Shown: positions 1-11,463, counted from the first letter of the stretch. The stretch: 64,000 nucleotides of DNA from Babesia bovis T2Bo (GCF_000165395.2 NW_026261571.1:1202501-1266500); one strand, 5' to 3'. Notes: a model not told the origin generated them from the sequence alone. Made by a program: numbers and translations.

Positions 1-1
1 A

Positions 2-3000
2 TTGGTGGTATCTTTATCCGTCAGTTGGACACGATGTATGGAATCAACAAAAAGCTCCAACGAGGCAACAAATCTGCATATTCTGTTAAATAAGATGATA
101 GATATCTTATCAAAACCTCCCCAAACCTATATTTCGCAACGTAAAAAAATGGAAAAGATATCTATAGTGCTTATATATCAATTGCAAAAATCTAAACTTC
201 TTCCATTGCAAAATTTAGAGAGCTGGGATTGGCAACGTTGCATACGGTATTACATCAACAGGAAAAACGATGTAGAGCTTCATATTGGTCACAAAGTACA
301 CATTTATGGATATGAGTTCATGGGAGTAGGCCCTCCTATGATAATCACTCCATTAACAGAAACTTGCTTAATTTCCATATCGGAGGCCATGGATAACTGT
401 TTGATTCCAAACCCTCAAGGCCCTGCAGGAACAGGAAAAACAGAAAGTATTAAGGTTTTGGCTGAATTGTGCGGACATCCATTTTGGATTTTCAATTGCA
501 GCGAAGGTTTCGATTCTATTTCTATGGAAAGAATATTCGCTGGATTATGTCAGATGGGAGCATGGGGCATATTTGATGAGTTCAATAGGCTGATCGATGG
601 AGTTTTGTCTTCTATTGCTGAGAAAATACAGCAGATGATCAAGTGCAAAAAAGGGAATATAGGCGATATAACATTGGTAAATCGAAAAATCTTGTTAGAT
701 AAAAATGTTGGAATATTCATTACTATAAATCCTGGATATATCAGCCGTAGACAGTTTCCATTGAACTTGAGAAAGTTATGTAGACCCATCATTATGGAAA
801 ATGTCGATCTTAAACAAATAATTCATGCAATGTTAATGTTGAACGGTATATCGGACTCATCACTTGTTTCCAAAACACTTTGGGATATCCTCCATTGCTG
901 TAGAATATGTTTTGGTGAACTTATATATGATTTCGGCTTAAGATGTTCCAAAAGCATCCTACTACATATCAGTATGAATCTGCACCGGGATAATAACAAG
1001 AATCCATATAGCGTATATTCTATTATTGACTACTTAAAGACTGCATTGTCAACAGTAATTTTACCGCGTTTGCTCTCAAACGAAAAATGCGTCCTAAACA
1101 CCGTAGTTGTGGGTTGCTTACCCAAACATATTGCGCAACCTGATCTGATCCATCAAACATCTGATGATCAACATGATGCGTTCGTAAAATTATTCGACTC
1201 ACAATATGAGACTCTTTCTGAGGTGCCCAATTTAAAAGAAAAGTGTAGCACGTTGTTTAGCCTTATGAAACTTACGAAAGGCATCATTTTGTATGGTCCA
1301 TCAGGATCAGGCAAAACATTATGTTTGAGTGCTACAGTGAATATAATGAGACAAATAAATGGTGGCAATTATGATGTAATTAGGTTTGATCCCAATGCAA
1401 TAGATCCCAATGAATTGTATGGGAACGATAATAATGGATCGTGGCAAGAAGGACTGTTTTCCTACACATTACGGCAGTACAGCTGCTCACCAAGAAATTT
1501 AATAATTATATTTGATGGAGATATATATTCATCATGGGTGGAAAATATGAATTCACTACTTGACGACAACCTGGTATTAACATTAACCAATGGCCATCGT
1601 ATTCCTTTGACTCCAAATGTAACAATTCTTTTTGAAACACACAGTTTACAACACGTAACGCTAGCTACAACGTCACGATGCTCTCTTATAAGATTTGAAA
1701 TTAAGGAATCCTACTTGTGTATACCAGAATACAAATCTTATTTTGATTTTCTTGATACAGACATTCGATTACATAGGTACCACTTATTTAAGGCTCTATA
1801 CCTAAGCTCTCATGATTATGTAAATTTCATATTCTCTTTTGCTTTGTCATATGGATCATATATGGGAAAATTAGAATGGCAAAGCTTTCTAGATAAAATT
1901 GATGATATAAGCAAACCAAACGAACAGCGAATAGTATACACGGCAGCAGCGGGACAAATAGTAGGCGAAAGTAACAATAGTGAGTTGCATATCATTGTCA
2001 AAACACTATTATTACATGGTAATTCTGCAGTATTTACGTCAACACAAAATAGTGATTTAAGTGTTATAATTGGAAATATAGTGAGCTCTATAGACGGGTG
2101 GTTTTTAGTAACTATGTACCTTTCTAAGAACGCTGGTAGAAAAGCTATTATGAAAGTATTACAGAAACATACGGTTATTACTTTGATAGGGTCAAATTTA
2201 ACAATGCTACCTATTGAGAAACTTGATGGTGCATCGCGTATGGTTTTGCTTATAGAGGATATTGATTGTTTAACAACAGAACCGACAGATTTGCAATGTT
2301 GGTCACTCATTAGGGAATTGGTTGAATTCAAAGCCTTGTTTACAAAAAATGAAACAGATAATTGGACAAAAGTGCATCTAAAAGACATTTCAATTTTCTT
2401 AGCAACAAAACAACCATCACCTAATTTAATCCCGCAGCGTCTTAGGAAATCATTACCCGTGATTAACATAGAATTGTTACTTGATTGTCGCAATTATACA
2501 CAACTTACAATCCCTGGGACTGTAGATGATACAGAATCAATTGAATTTGATGCATCACAAAGAGATGGATTTAGGGATAAACTGATCTATTTAAATATAG
2601 ACTTGTCGACTATAGAGCATTTTAGTGAATCCTTTCAAACACTAAGACAGTTTTTACAGCAGAAATGCAATAGATTGATCATTATGGGTTGTGATATGCA
2701 TTTAAGAAAGATACTTTGTGAAGCAACGTCAAGTTTCAACGGATACAAAATCACATGTCTCGACCATACAAGTTGGAATAGCACCATGGTAAACGCATTT
2801 CAAAATGCAGTATTCAAATGTGAGAAAATATGTATATATATTGACTGGGACCTTCTTGTATTACAATCACCAGAGGTCGCCTGCGAAATGAAACATATGA
2901 TTATCACTGGAGATTACTCGTCAATTCTATCTACGGATGTAACAGATATATGTGAAAACAAAGCTCATTTGACAGATGTTGAAAGCTCTGGACAGGACAT

Positions 3001-6000
3001 ACAAAGGAGTGTATTTGGACATATTAAATATATTATATCTACAAAAACACAAAATGTAGACGCATCATTAATTAGCAAAAGCATGTTACTAACGCTCCCT
3101 CATCTTTCTAGTAACTTCAAAGCAAGTGTACAAAATGCTTTAATGCCAGCAGACTTCAAATTTGACATGCGAAAGATATATGATATATACGTTGGTAAAT
3201 TTAGGCAGAAATCCAGCTTAAGCGATTTTTTGGTTTATATCATTTCAACCAAGGATAATATTATTGATAATAAAACAGCACATATGACTGAATATAAGCA
3301 CTTTGAAACTGGAATAAAAAGAATAAATAATGCTAAAAGTGAAATAGCGTCAATGCAAACAATATTGGATAGTCAAAGAACCAAGTTGGTTGAGAAAAAT
3401 GAAGAAGCCAAGATAAAAGTAGACCAAATTACAAAATTAAAAAATGAAGCTAAGATTAAACAAGAGAAAGCGAATGAAATGAAAATATCCTTAGAAAAAG
3501 AGAAAGGCGTTTTAATAGATAGAAACAAGGAAATACAACATCAACTTGAAGCAGTAGCTCCTCTCATTGAGGAATCGCAAAAAGAGATTGAATCTATAAA
3601 TCGAAAAAGCCTGGACGAATTGCGCAGCATGAGCAATCCCCCATCGATTATCAAAGACACTATGGAAATGGTAGTGCTTCTTTTAACAAATTCTACTTCT
3701 TCTAACATCGCATGGGATATATGTAGAAAAGTTATCAAATCTGCAGATTTTATTACAAAGATAGTACAATTTAATACTCAAGCATTGAACCCCGTAACGG
3801 TATCGATTGTTAAAGAACGGCTGAAAAACCCTTCATGGGATAAAGATAGAATAAGCAAAGCTTCTAAAGCAGCTGGCCCGCTTGCCAGGTGGGTAGAATC
3901 AATTTTGCGTTATGGTGAAATAGCATTAAATGTAGCACCACTGTTAAAAGAAGTGGAATTACTTAAAGAATCGAATGCTAAAAATGAAGAATTGTTGAAT
4001 GCACAGTCAGAGTTAATTATGAATTTAGAGAACGATATAGATCAATATCAGGTCGAATACTCAGACTTAGTTCAATCGATAGCCGATGTTAAGACGGAAA
4101 TCGAAAATGCATCTCTACGCCTTGTACGATCGGAAAAGATTATGTCAAACTTATCTACTGAAGTTGGCCACTGGAATAATTCCATAGCCACTCTGGAAAG
4201 GAACAATGACTGTATCATAGGGAATGCAATACTTGTATCAAGTTTATTAAATTTATGTGGGATGATGAAATCTCATGATCGTAAAAAGTTTTATAAGATG
4301 GTAACAGATGTGTTAAAGCAAGAAGAAATTAATTACTCCGTTGATCCATCATATCTTGATGATTGCACAAGCCGTATGATCCAAAGCAATATGAAATATC
4401 GCCACTGTATCATTTTGGATGCCACAGATATGATGTATATTAAGTACATCGATGGTGATTATAAAAAAGTATCAGCATGTGATGAACATTTTTTGTCTAT
4501 TCTGTACGCTAGCAAAAAATGCAACTTGACATTAGTCATCACTGACATTGTATATGCTCATACAAACATTAAACATGTCATATTAGATGAGGTTCTCAAT
4601 AAAGGAAAAGGGCTAAAAATTTTATTTGAAATATCTACTGACGATATACGACGTTGCGAACAGTTAAAAACAGAAGATGATCACTATATACAGAATATCT
4701 TTGATTTGTGCTATAAATTGCGGTTGAAAATGACAGAAGAACATTTTAATTCCTTTTGTTTAGATATTTTAATGAAGGAAATAAACCCTACTTTATACAA
4801 TGCCCACACGGATGTGATAATAACACAGCATGAAATAAAAGGAAAATTACATGGAAAGGAAGATGAATTGCTTGGTATCTTATCTACAACCGAGGACATC
4901 TTAGCTGATAACTTATCTGATTACCTCGATGAATATAGGAACGAGAGGGACAAGTTACATGATTCACTGTCTGAATGTGAAAAAGTGGTTGACCGATTTA
5001 ACAAATTCATTATGGAGCACTCGGATTTCACATCGCTCATATCTTCTTTATATAACACCATCAAAAAACTTGAATCGATAAATAGCATGTACGCATTTGA
5101 TGTATACATGTTATTACACGCTATGAAAAACTGTCATTCCAGGCCGCTTCGTAATCAGGTCTTAATCAAAGTTGTTTATAGCTGGGTTTGCCAGTCTATA
5201 TTTACTGATGATCTACTGAATTGGACTGTAGATATATTGAACATATATTACAATCAAGTTGACAGGTGCGCCGACATAAATAATCTATTAGAAGAAATAT
5301 CACAGCCCCAATCCGAGTCATCAAAACTTTATCAAAAAATTGAGCATATGAGACAAATATACTTGCAATATGATGATTCCTTACTTTTTGGAATACAAAC
5401 AGATATATTTGACTATTACAATCTGATAATAGTTGTTACCAAGAGCTTTGATGATCCAACAGAGTTCTTATATTCTTACGCTACATCAAAGGGTCATGAA
5501 TTAAAAACACTAGCAATGTCTACCCTTGCCGATATGTCATGCATTATCTCCAATATAGAAGTATTACTATCAGAAGGCTATTGGGTAGTATTGAAGAATG
5601 CCCATCTAATGCCTTCATGGTTCGAGAGATTTGAGTGTCAATTTCCAAATAAATCTGATTCACCCAAGCTTTTTGTCACATGGGATCATACTATGTCTAT
5701 TAATCGAAATATTATGCTACGCCGTTACCGCCTTATATATCAAGGTGCTGATAGTTTTCAATCTACTTTTCACAGGTTATATCAACTATACTCCCACTTA
5801 TTTATTGACTGCGATCTTATCAAAAGCCACCTGATGATGAAAGCAGTTCTTGTACACGCAATCATCATATGTCGCCAATCATATATTCCCTATGGGTGGA
5901 CTCAAATGTACCTGTTCGATTTGAACGATTTGTCTCTAGCATTAAATGCAACCACACGCTTTCTAGAAATTCATTACAACGAATTGAACAGTTACAATGG

Positions 6001-6877
6001 TTCGATATTAGAATTCCAGCAGTCATCGCTACTACTTAAGGATTGGAAGACACGCATATACGAGATCTACCAACCTAAAATATCACATGATCTTGATTGT
6101 AAGATTTTGTATGATATTATTTGTTTCACCGATATTGGTAAATATATAATACCTCTACCTTCCCTAAATATTTTAGAATGGATTGAGATGATACCGAACG
6201 ATAGAACATCTTCATCATTGATCGGGTTACCCGATTTTACGGAAACACTGATGCTTGAATCTAAGTTTAGAAAACTCAGAAATTTTAGAATGTCCAGCGC
6301 AGCACATATTACCCAAGATACCACATGTAGCAATATCGCATCGTATGAATCGTTAAATATATTTGACGGTCAAATGCCACTACTCGATGCCGCTCTGCAA
6401 CGTCAATGGAGAAAGTTGCCTATGAAACATGACGAAAGATATATAGCTTCTGAGTACAACAAACTTAAAACCATGTTTGAACAGCAAGTACCAGTTACGG
6501 TAAACTTCGATGTATTTGCGGAACCCTTAGAAATATTGGACATTTTAAGAATACAAGCTTCAATATCATCTGGTTTTGATCTCGATAATTTGATATTAAC
6601 GGCGGGACTCTTTCCTGTAGTTAGCAATCTAGATATAACTAATATTGCAAAACGTACATGCAACTGCAAACCCATTAATGGAAAGCTACTAATTGATCAT
6701 TTAGAACTAATGGGCGCGTCATATGACTGCAAAACTCATCGTATATGTATACCAACAGAGACATCAGTTGAGTCACGGGAACCTACTCAGGTTTTAGTAG
6801 AATGGATACGGCATACATGCAACATTAAACAAGAAACAGTATTATTACCAATATACAACTCCGAAGGGTATGTTTAG
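2..6877 (+). CDS. Dynein heavy chain motor domain (5'-partial)
   Basis: This is the motor region of a dynein heavy chain, the minus-end-directed microtubule motor. It is open at the left edge, so the tail and most of the linker lie outside the window, and 2291 residues are visible in one uninterrupted exon. AAA1 has an intact P-loop, GPAGTGKT at about residue 140, followed by the FDEFNR Walker B and an NPGY motif near 243. AAA2 has GPSGSGKT at about 432. The regions where AAA3 (about 671-685) and AAA4 (about 894) should have P-loops show none. A coiled-coil stalk begins near residue 1100, a microtubule-binding tip with SMxNPP sits near 1205, and the returning coil follows. AAA5, AAA6 and the C-terminal domain are recognisable but very diverged. 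A cytoplasmic-type motor is more likely than an axonemal one because piroplasms are not known to build axonemes. That last point is inference. Confidence 0.93.
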   Translation: MVVSLSVSWTRCMESTKSSNEATNLHILLNKMIDILSKPPQTYISQRKKMEKISIVLIYQLQKSKLLPLQNLESWDWQRCIRYYINRKNDVELHIGHKVHIYGYEFMGVGPPMIITPLTETCLISISEAMDNCLIPNPQGPAGTGKTESIKVLAELCGHPFWIFNCSEGFDSISMERIFAGLCQMGAWGIFDEFNRLIDGVLSSIAEKIQQMIKCKKGNIGDITLVNRKILLDKNVGIFITINPGYISRRQFPLNLRKLCRPIIMENVDLKQIIHAMLMLNGISDSSLVSKTLWDILHCCRICFGELIYDFGLRCSKSILLHISMNLHRDNNKNPYSVYSIIDYLKTALSTVILPRLLSNEKCVLNTVVVGCLPKHIAQPDLIHQTSDDQHDAFVKLFDSQYETLSEVPNLKEKCSTLFSLMKLTKGIILYGPSGSGKTLCLSATVNIMRQINGGNYDVIRFDPNAIDPNELYGNDNNGSWQEGLFSYTLRQYSCSPRNLIIIFDGDIYSSWVENMNSLLDDNLVLTLTNGHRIPLTPNVTILFETHSLQHVTLATTSRCSLIRFEIKESYLCIPEYKSYFDFLDTDIRLHRYHLFKALYLSSHDYVNFIFSFALSYGSYMGKLEWQSFLDKIDDISKPNEQRIVYTAAAGQIVGESNNSELHIIVKTLLLHGNSAVFTSTQNSDLSVIIGNIVSSIDGWFLVTMYLSKNAGRKAIMKVLQKHTVITLIGSNLTMLPIEKLDGASRMVLLIEDIDCLTTEPTDLQCWSLIRELVEFKALFTKNETDNWTKVHLKDISIFLATKQPSPNLIPQRLRKSLPVINIELLLDCRNYTQLTIPGTVDDTESIEFDASQRDGFRDKLIYLNIDLSTIEHFSESFQTLRQFLQQKCNRLIIMGCDMHLRKILCEATSSFNGYKITCLDHTSWNSTMVNAFQNAVFKCEKICIYIDWDLLVLQSPEVACEMKHMIITGDYSSILSTDVTDICENKAHLTDVESSGQDIQRSVFGHIKYIISTKTQNVDASLISKSMLLTLPHLSSNFKASVQNALMPADFKFDMRKIYDIYVGKFRQKSSLSDFLVYIISTKDNIIDNKTAHMTEYKHFETGIKRINNAKSEIASMQTILDSQRTKLVEKNEEAKIKVDQITKLKNEAKIKQEKANEMKISLEKEKGVLIDRNKEIQHQLEAVAPLIEESQKEIESINRKSLDELRSMSNPPSIIKDTMEMVVLLLTNSTSSNIAWDICRKVIKSADFITKIVQFNTQALNPVTVSIVKERLKNPSWDKDRISKASKAAGPLARWVESILRYGEIALNVAPLLKEVELLKESNAKNEELLNAQSELIMNLENDIDQYQVEYSDLVQSIADVKTEIENASLRLVRSEKIMSNLSTEVGHWNNSIATLERNNDCIIGNAILVSSLLNLCGMMKSHDRKKFYKMVTDVLKQEEINYSVDPSYLDDCTSRMIQSNMKYRHCIILDATDMMYIKYIDGDYKKVSACDEHFLSILYASKKCNLTLVITDIVYAHTNIKHVILDEVLNKGKGLKILFEISTDDIRRCEQLKTEDDHYIQNIFDLCYKLRLKMTEEHFNSFCLDILMKEINPTLYNAHTDVIITQHEIKGKLHGKEDELLGILSTTEDILADNLSDYLDEYRNERDKLHDSLSECEKVVDRFNKFIMEHSDFTSLISSLYNTIKKLESINSMYAFDVYMLLHAMKNCHSRPLRNQVLIKVVYSWVCQSIFTDDLLNWTVDILNIYYNQVDRCADINNLLEEISQPQSESSKLYQKIEHMRQIYLQYDDSLLFGIQTDIFDYYNLIIVVTKSFDDPTEFLYSYATSKGHELKTLAMSTLADMSCIISNIEVLLSEGYWVVLKNAHLMPSWFERFECQFPNKSDSPKLFVTWDHTMSINRNIMLRRYRLIYQGADSFQSTFHRLYQLYSHLFIDCDLIKSHLMMKAVLVHAIIICRQSYIPYGWTQMYLFDLNDLSLALNATTRFLEIHYNELNSYNGSILEFQQSSLLLKDWKTRIYEIYQPKISHDLDCKILYDIICFTDIGKYIIPLPSLNILEWIEMIPNDRTSSSLIGLPDFTETLMLESKFRKLRNFRMSSAAHITQDTTCSNIASYESLNIFDGQMPLLDAALQRQWRKLPMKHDERYIASEYNKLKTMFEQQVPVTVNFDVFAEPLEILDILRIQASISSGFDLDNLILTAGLFPVVSNLDITNIAKRTCNCKPINGKLLIDHLELMGASYDCKTHRICIPTETSVESREPTQVLVEWIRHTCNIKQETVLLPIYNSEGYV

Positions 6878-6985
6878 ACAACTATAAATATATATTTACA
6901 GAAAACTAAGCTACAGTTTGAATTTTGCTATTAACAAAGATGATGATCTGATATATCTGAGAAATGTGCATCTAAAGGCAATAGG

Positions 6986-7255
6986 TTAAATGCTCTTCGG
7001 TTTGAACTTTTCATTCCACTTTGCAATTTCTTCTTCAGTAAAGATTTCGGCTTCTTTCTTCCTAAAAAATATACCTTTGGCACGTGGATTCCTTTTCTCA
7101 CTAATATATATCCAAACTAAGGAAATTGATATCCCTAAAAACAATACACATATATATCATTGTGTTTTACCTAAACTCCAAGTGGCGATTTTATTTGCAG
7201 GACTCCCCTTGAGTAATATTGTTCTAGAGATGTGGTTGTATGTGCGACGGAACAT
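6986..7255 (-). CDS. Small single-pass membrane protein, two exons
   Basis: I do not recognise this protein. Exon 1 is 7255-7171 and exon 2 is 7134-6986. They are joined across a 36-bp GT-AG intron (7135-7170) to give 77 residues. The first in-frame ATG was taken because the frame upstream runs to a stop without another ATG. The N-terminus is basic (MFRRTYNHISRT), one hydrophobic segment lies around residues 28-40 (SISLVWIYI), and the C-terminal half is charged with a TEEEIAKWNEKF helix. The layout fits a small mitochondrial inner-membrane protein, but that is a guess from shape only. The gene ends 108 bp from the convergent dynein gene. Support comes from clean splice sites at the size typical of this genome and from frame closure. 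Confidence 0.6.
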
Positions 7256-7562
7256 TTTACGAATGATCCTTAGTACATCTCTTGCGATTATTAAAAGGCT
7301 TGTTTGCAAAGTGCGGTTATAAATAGTCTAGGTGGCATATGGAATCACTGATAATTCTACACCTTCACGACACCATTGAAAAGAATCTTTTACGTTACCA
7401 AAATGCATCCATCTATATAAATAACATTGTATAATTACAAATTCCGTATATTTTGTGAATTATTTGCATTAGGAATGATGTTATTTATGATATATATTTG
7501 ACACATTTCCGTTGACACACATTATTGGATAAGTTTCTTTTTATCGCAAAATTAACTTTAAA

Positions 7563-10428
7563 ATGATTCCTATTCCGGCTGCAACAATTGACCGTTTCGG
7601 TCTCACGCCACCAAGGTTGAAAAAGACTTTTTTCGCGGACCACCGAAAGGTATGACACGTATAATCGATGTGTAAGATTGTTACAGGGAGAGGTCGGGGA
7701 GCTCCGTCTGTTACTTAAGAAGATGGCATCTGATTATGGTTCTTCATTAACTTTAAGTGGTTAGTTGTCGAATATCTTCCGACCATTCAACTCAGAACTG
7801 ACCCATAGGGACTACAAGTTGAAATGCCGTGAGATTCTCAAACGGCTTATTCGGTCAATGACTCTTGGAATGGACGTATCTCGTTTATATACTGATGTGG
7901 TTATGATATCGCAAACAACGGACCCAGTTCAAAAGAAAATGATATATATGTATTTGTCTACATACAGCAAGGACCACCCCGAACAGACTATTTTGACTAT
8001 TAATACACTATTAAAGGATTTTGACAATGTAGATCCAGTAATTCGTTCGTTGGCAATTCGCAACTTGTCCGCTTTTGACACAAAGCTTTCCAACGAATAT
8101 GCTATGAACGTGGTATTAAAGAAGTTTTTGGACCCATCTGATACGGTTAAAAGGTCTGCTGTTATAGGTGCTTTACGATTATACAAGTCACAATGTGCTA
8201 TATCAAAGACGGAGCGACTAGAAGACAGTAAAGATGAGGAGGTACGATCTGACATATTACATCATCTCCAGTCTTCCATTAAGTCGCTTAATCTTGATGT
8301 AATGTTTGACTCTCTATGCGTATATAGTGAACTTGTTGAATCGGATGACGATTTGAGATTAAGTAGGCCTAGTATAGTGTACTTAATTAACAGAATAAAG
8401 AGGATGAACGAGTGGCAGCAATGCCTTACGCTCAAGTTGCTTCATACTTATATCCCATCAGGTGATGAGTTGTTTGACCTATTGAACTTACTTGACGAGT
8501 TTTTGAATTACACATCTAGTGCTGTCTTTTTAGCCACCGCAAAATGTTTTTTGGCGTGGACTGCACATGATGACATGTTGCAGCTTGAGGTCATTCGGCG
8601 TCTTCAGATCCCTATGGTAGCACTTATTGCTCAATCGTGCAACGAGATAGCTTATAACATAATGCTAAACATTATGTTGCTTGTGATAAATGGTAGGTTA
8701 ATACTAATATTTTGCTTAATTGTACAGCACCCCAAATTGAAGAATCGACTGGTTGTGAAGAGGCGAAATCAGATAACCAACTGCCATTCTCTGAACATTA
8801 TGATGTATTTTATTTCCGTTACGATGACCCTCCTTATATTAAACACGCCAAGCTGAAGTTGCTGGTTGCAATCGCTTGTGAGGTAGGCCATAACTTTTCG
8901 AGATAACATTTCCCAGGAAAACGCAACGAATATATTGAATGACTTGAATGAATATGTTTCGGACATTAATTACGAAATTGGCGCAAACTCGGTGAAATCG
9001 ATGGGCCTCATTGCTTTGAAAGTACCCGGACATTTAGACGTCATTATTTCCCAGGTACGTTTATGGAATTATCAAATACCCAACATACAGATATCTGTTG
9101 TATTTGGTCTTCGCTTATCTCATATCGTAAGCGCGGCATTGTACGTAGTACGCACATTGCTCCGTGCCTTCCCAGAATCCAGTGAGCAATTGTTGTCAAT
9201 TGTGGAAGAACATCGTGAATACATTAATGACATACAATCACTTACGTATTATATTTGGATATTGGGTGAGTAATTGACTTTTTTAGATCACAAATGAGTA
9301 GGAGAGCATGGATGTAACGTTGATCACGCCCCTTACACCATGGAGGACATAATCGATCGTCCAGAAAGCTTGGACATTGGATCGGAGCTGCTGTCTGCTT
9401 CTATGAAATTGTTTTTTGCTCGACCCCCGGAGATGTACAATGCTATCTCTCGGTTGTTTACCAGGGTTGGTGTTTCGTAAAGAGAATACATGGTTTTTGT
9501 AGATCATTACTGAGAATCAAGATCCATCTTTGTTAGGCATGGCTGTTTTTTATCATTCTTTACTGTATGTTGATATTGAAGTAGGTGCATATCAGTATGC
9601 ATTAACGTTGACCAGATTGCTAAGAAGGTTGTGCTTGCGAAGGAAGAACATGATTTATCTTCTATATTAGCTAATTCTATGGTAAACATTAATTAGAAAC
9701 TCCTAGATGTTATTCAGGTTGAGTTGGGCATACCTCTGCGCGATGATGACTGGCGCGAGAAGTTTGATAGTGTGGATTTGCTTCAACAGGGTCAAGCACG
9801 AGGCACTGCTCTTAAAAGTTTTTTCCCTTATAGTTTTGGCAACGTCGAAAGCGATATCTTCACAACATCGATGACTGCAGAACATTCATTCGATGAAGAT
9901 TCCACAGAGGAGGATCAGCCATCATTAACGCATGTCGCTGCCACAACGCCAATAAGGTCAGGAACTGGTACTGATCTTGACCACAAGCTATCTACGCTTA
10001 ATCTGGTAATACCAAATACACTACTAACGGAGGAGTACCAGAAATGCTGGTTTGAGTGCGATTTAATGCGCCAAAGCACTGAGGAGGTTTCGGGAAAGAC
10101 ACATGATCTCAACGTGGAGCCTTTAGAAGATATGCTATTTGACGTCCACATTGCTACGTTGGCATCTGGGAAAAGCCAAGAAATTATAAAGATGTACCAG
10201 TATGCGCAAAATGCTGACGGGTACGTATTAGTTAAATTTATGTTCATTTGGCTTCACAGGCAAATGTACTACATTGAGTTGGCCATTGAACCTTTGGGAA
10301 GCTCATGGCGAGTACAGGTTTCTGTTAAGTCGCAGAGTTCCAGTGGTAGGGGTTCGTTAGTTCAGACGCTTGCTAGCGTTCTCTGCAGTCATGTGTGTCA
10401 ATGGCTTAAAAGTTTAAATCTGACATAA
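7563..10428 (+). CDS. AP4B1: AP-4 complex subunit beta (beta-adaptin)
   Basis: The beta-type large subunit of an adaptor complex, which recruits cargo to vesicles at the trans-Golgi. I reconstructed eleven exons: 7563-7649, 7687-7759, 7796-8692, 8728-8882, 8917-9054, 9091-9265, 9302-9465, 9503-9580, 9616-9681, 9718-10220 and 10260-10428. Introns are 34-39 bp and the protein is 834 residues. The trunk carries the adaptin signature SMTLGMDVSRLYTDV and the armadillo-like run ELFDLLNLLDEFL, which matches AP-4 beta better than AP-1/2/3 beta. The C-terminus (EEYQKCWFECDL onward, ending SVLCSHV) resembles the short AP-4 beta appendage. Start ATG 7563 opens a frame that splices smoothly into the GEVGELR adaptin start. 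Metazoan AP-4 beta is about 740 residues. The gene ends 15 bp before the convergent TRM7. Confidence 0.88.
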
Positions 10429-10443
10429 TTAATTTATACTCAG

Positions 10444-11463
10444 TCAGCTGTTTATTGCCTTGTCATAGCCTCCGAGGTCGCCGCAACACATGAGTGGTAT
10501 TAGCCACTTTGCTTCATGTTTTACATCTTGTGATACCGCTGTGTGAACGTATCCATTAAGGCCCCTAGTGATTTTTCCCATTGGCTTGAATCCGCGTGCA
10601 ATAACAAAGCATTCTGCGCTTGTTAATCTCGATGCAGCTGGTTTGTGTATGCTGAAGTCATCGAAAAATATATTCACATGCCTGTAGATTGGGGCATCAC
10701 TGTCGTTACAGAAAGCTTTACAAACAAACAGGCCATTTGGATCGAGAATTGCTGAACAAACGCTAATGGCCGCACGTATGAGGCATGACTGTACATATGC
10801 ATCAGTCTGGTGTACTCCGCTAACATCCGGGGCACCATCACAGGTGATAATTTGAGCTAAGCTGCTATCAGCCAATTCTGAGTTATCTTCCGTTGTTTCT
10901 AGAAGCCTTTTACTAACGTTTTCCACGAACAAGTTTTTGATTTTTTCCATGACCTGTTCGTTAGTGATATCTCCTTTAAGTATTTGGACACCCTTTACGG
11001 GTGCCATTTCCTGTAGGTCTACTGCAATAATTACAGGTTTAAGGTTACAGCTTTCCACTTTTTTTACGCACAGGGTGTTGTTTTCAGCAAGATTTTTAGC
11101 TGCATCTTTGTATACAAAGTACTCGTTGTACACAAAGTCCCTGATGCATTGAGTCCAGCTTCCCGGTGCAGCACATAGATCTACTACGTTTCTGATTCTG
11201 GGAAGGCTTGAGCAATCATATGAGTTCCCTCGTTGCTCTAGGATGTCAAATTTACGGACATTGGCCAGGTTATCTCCAGGGCAGCAGTGCTTGCACTTCG
11301 CATTGCGTAGTATTTCTGTGACCTGCTCTATCCTTGCGATAGGGTGGAAGATTCCGTATGCCTGAAATATTTGTATTAGTTTATAGACGCTTCTCGCTCG
11401 GTATCCATCTTCCTTGGCCTTGCGATAATAGACATCTCTGTTTTCTTTGGTCGTATGGGCCAT
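10444..11463 (-). CDS. TRM7: tRNA (Nm32/34) 2'-O-methyltransferase, FtsJ family
   Basis: An FtsJ/RrmJ-fold methyltransferase of 339 residues in one exon. Family members of the TRM7/FTSJ1 type 2'-O-methylate the tRNA anticodon loop with SAM. The K-D-K-E catalytic set is visible: Lys in RSVYKL, Asp in CDGAPDVSG, Lys in VCKAF and Glu in SAECFVIA. The SAM-binding DLCAAPGSW motif and the VDLQEMAPV segment point to TRM7 rather than the rRNA branch. Two insertions stand out. About 55 residues including CKHCC lie between the first Lys and the SAM motif, and about 25 residues follow the SAM motif. It lies tail-to-tail with AP-4 beta. It could act on another RNA, but the DVSGVHQTD signature makes TRM7 the best call. 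Confidence 0.88.
   Translation of the reverse strand: MAHTTKENRDVYYRKAKEDGYRARSVYKLIQIFQAYGIFHPIARIEQVTEILRNAKCKHCCPGDNLANVRKFDILEQRGNSYDCSSLPRIRNVVDLCAAPGSWTQCIRDFVYNEYFVYKDAAKNLAENNTLCVKKVESCNLKPVIIAVDLQEMAPVKGVQILKGDITNEQVMEKIKNLFVENVSKRLLETTEDNSELADSSLAQIITCDGAPDVSGVHQTDAYVQSCLIRAAISVCSAILDPNGLFVCKAFCNDSDAPIYRHVNIFFDDFSIHKPAASRLTSAECFVIARGFKPMGKITRGLNGYVHTAVSQDVKHEAKWLIPLMCCGDLGGYDKAINS

Noticed and set aside
6990..7322. Plus-strand ORF of 110 codons
   Set aside because: It lies opposite the spliced 77-residue minus-strand gene, whose two exons and intron explain the open frame better.
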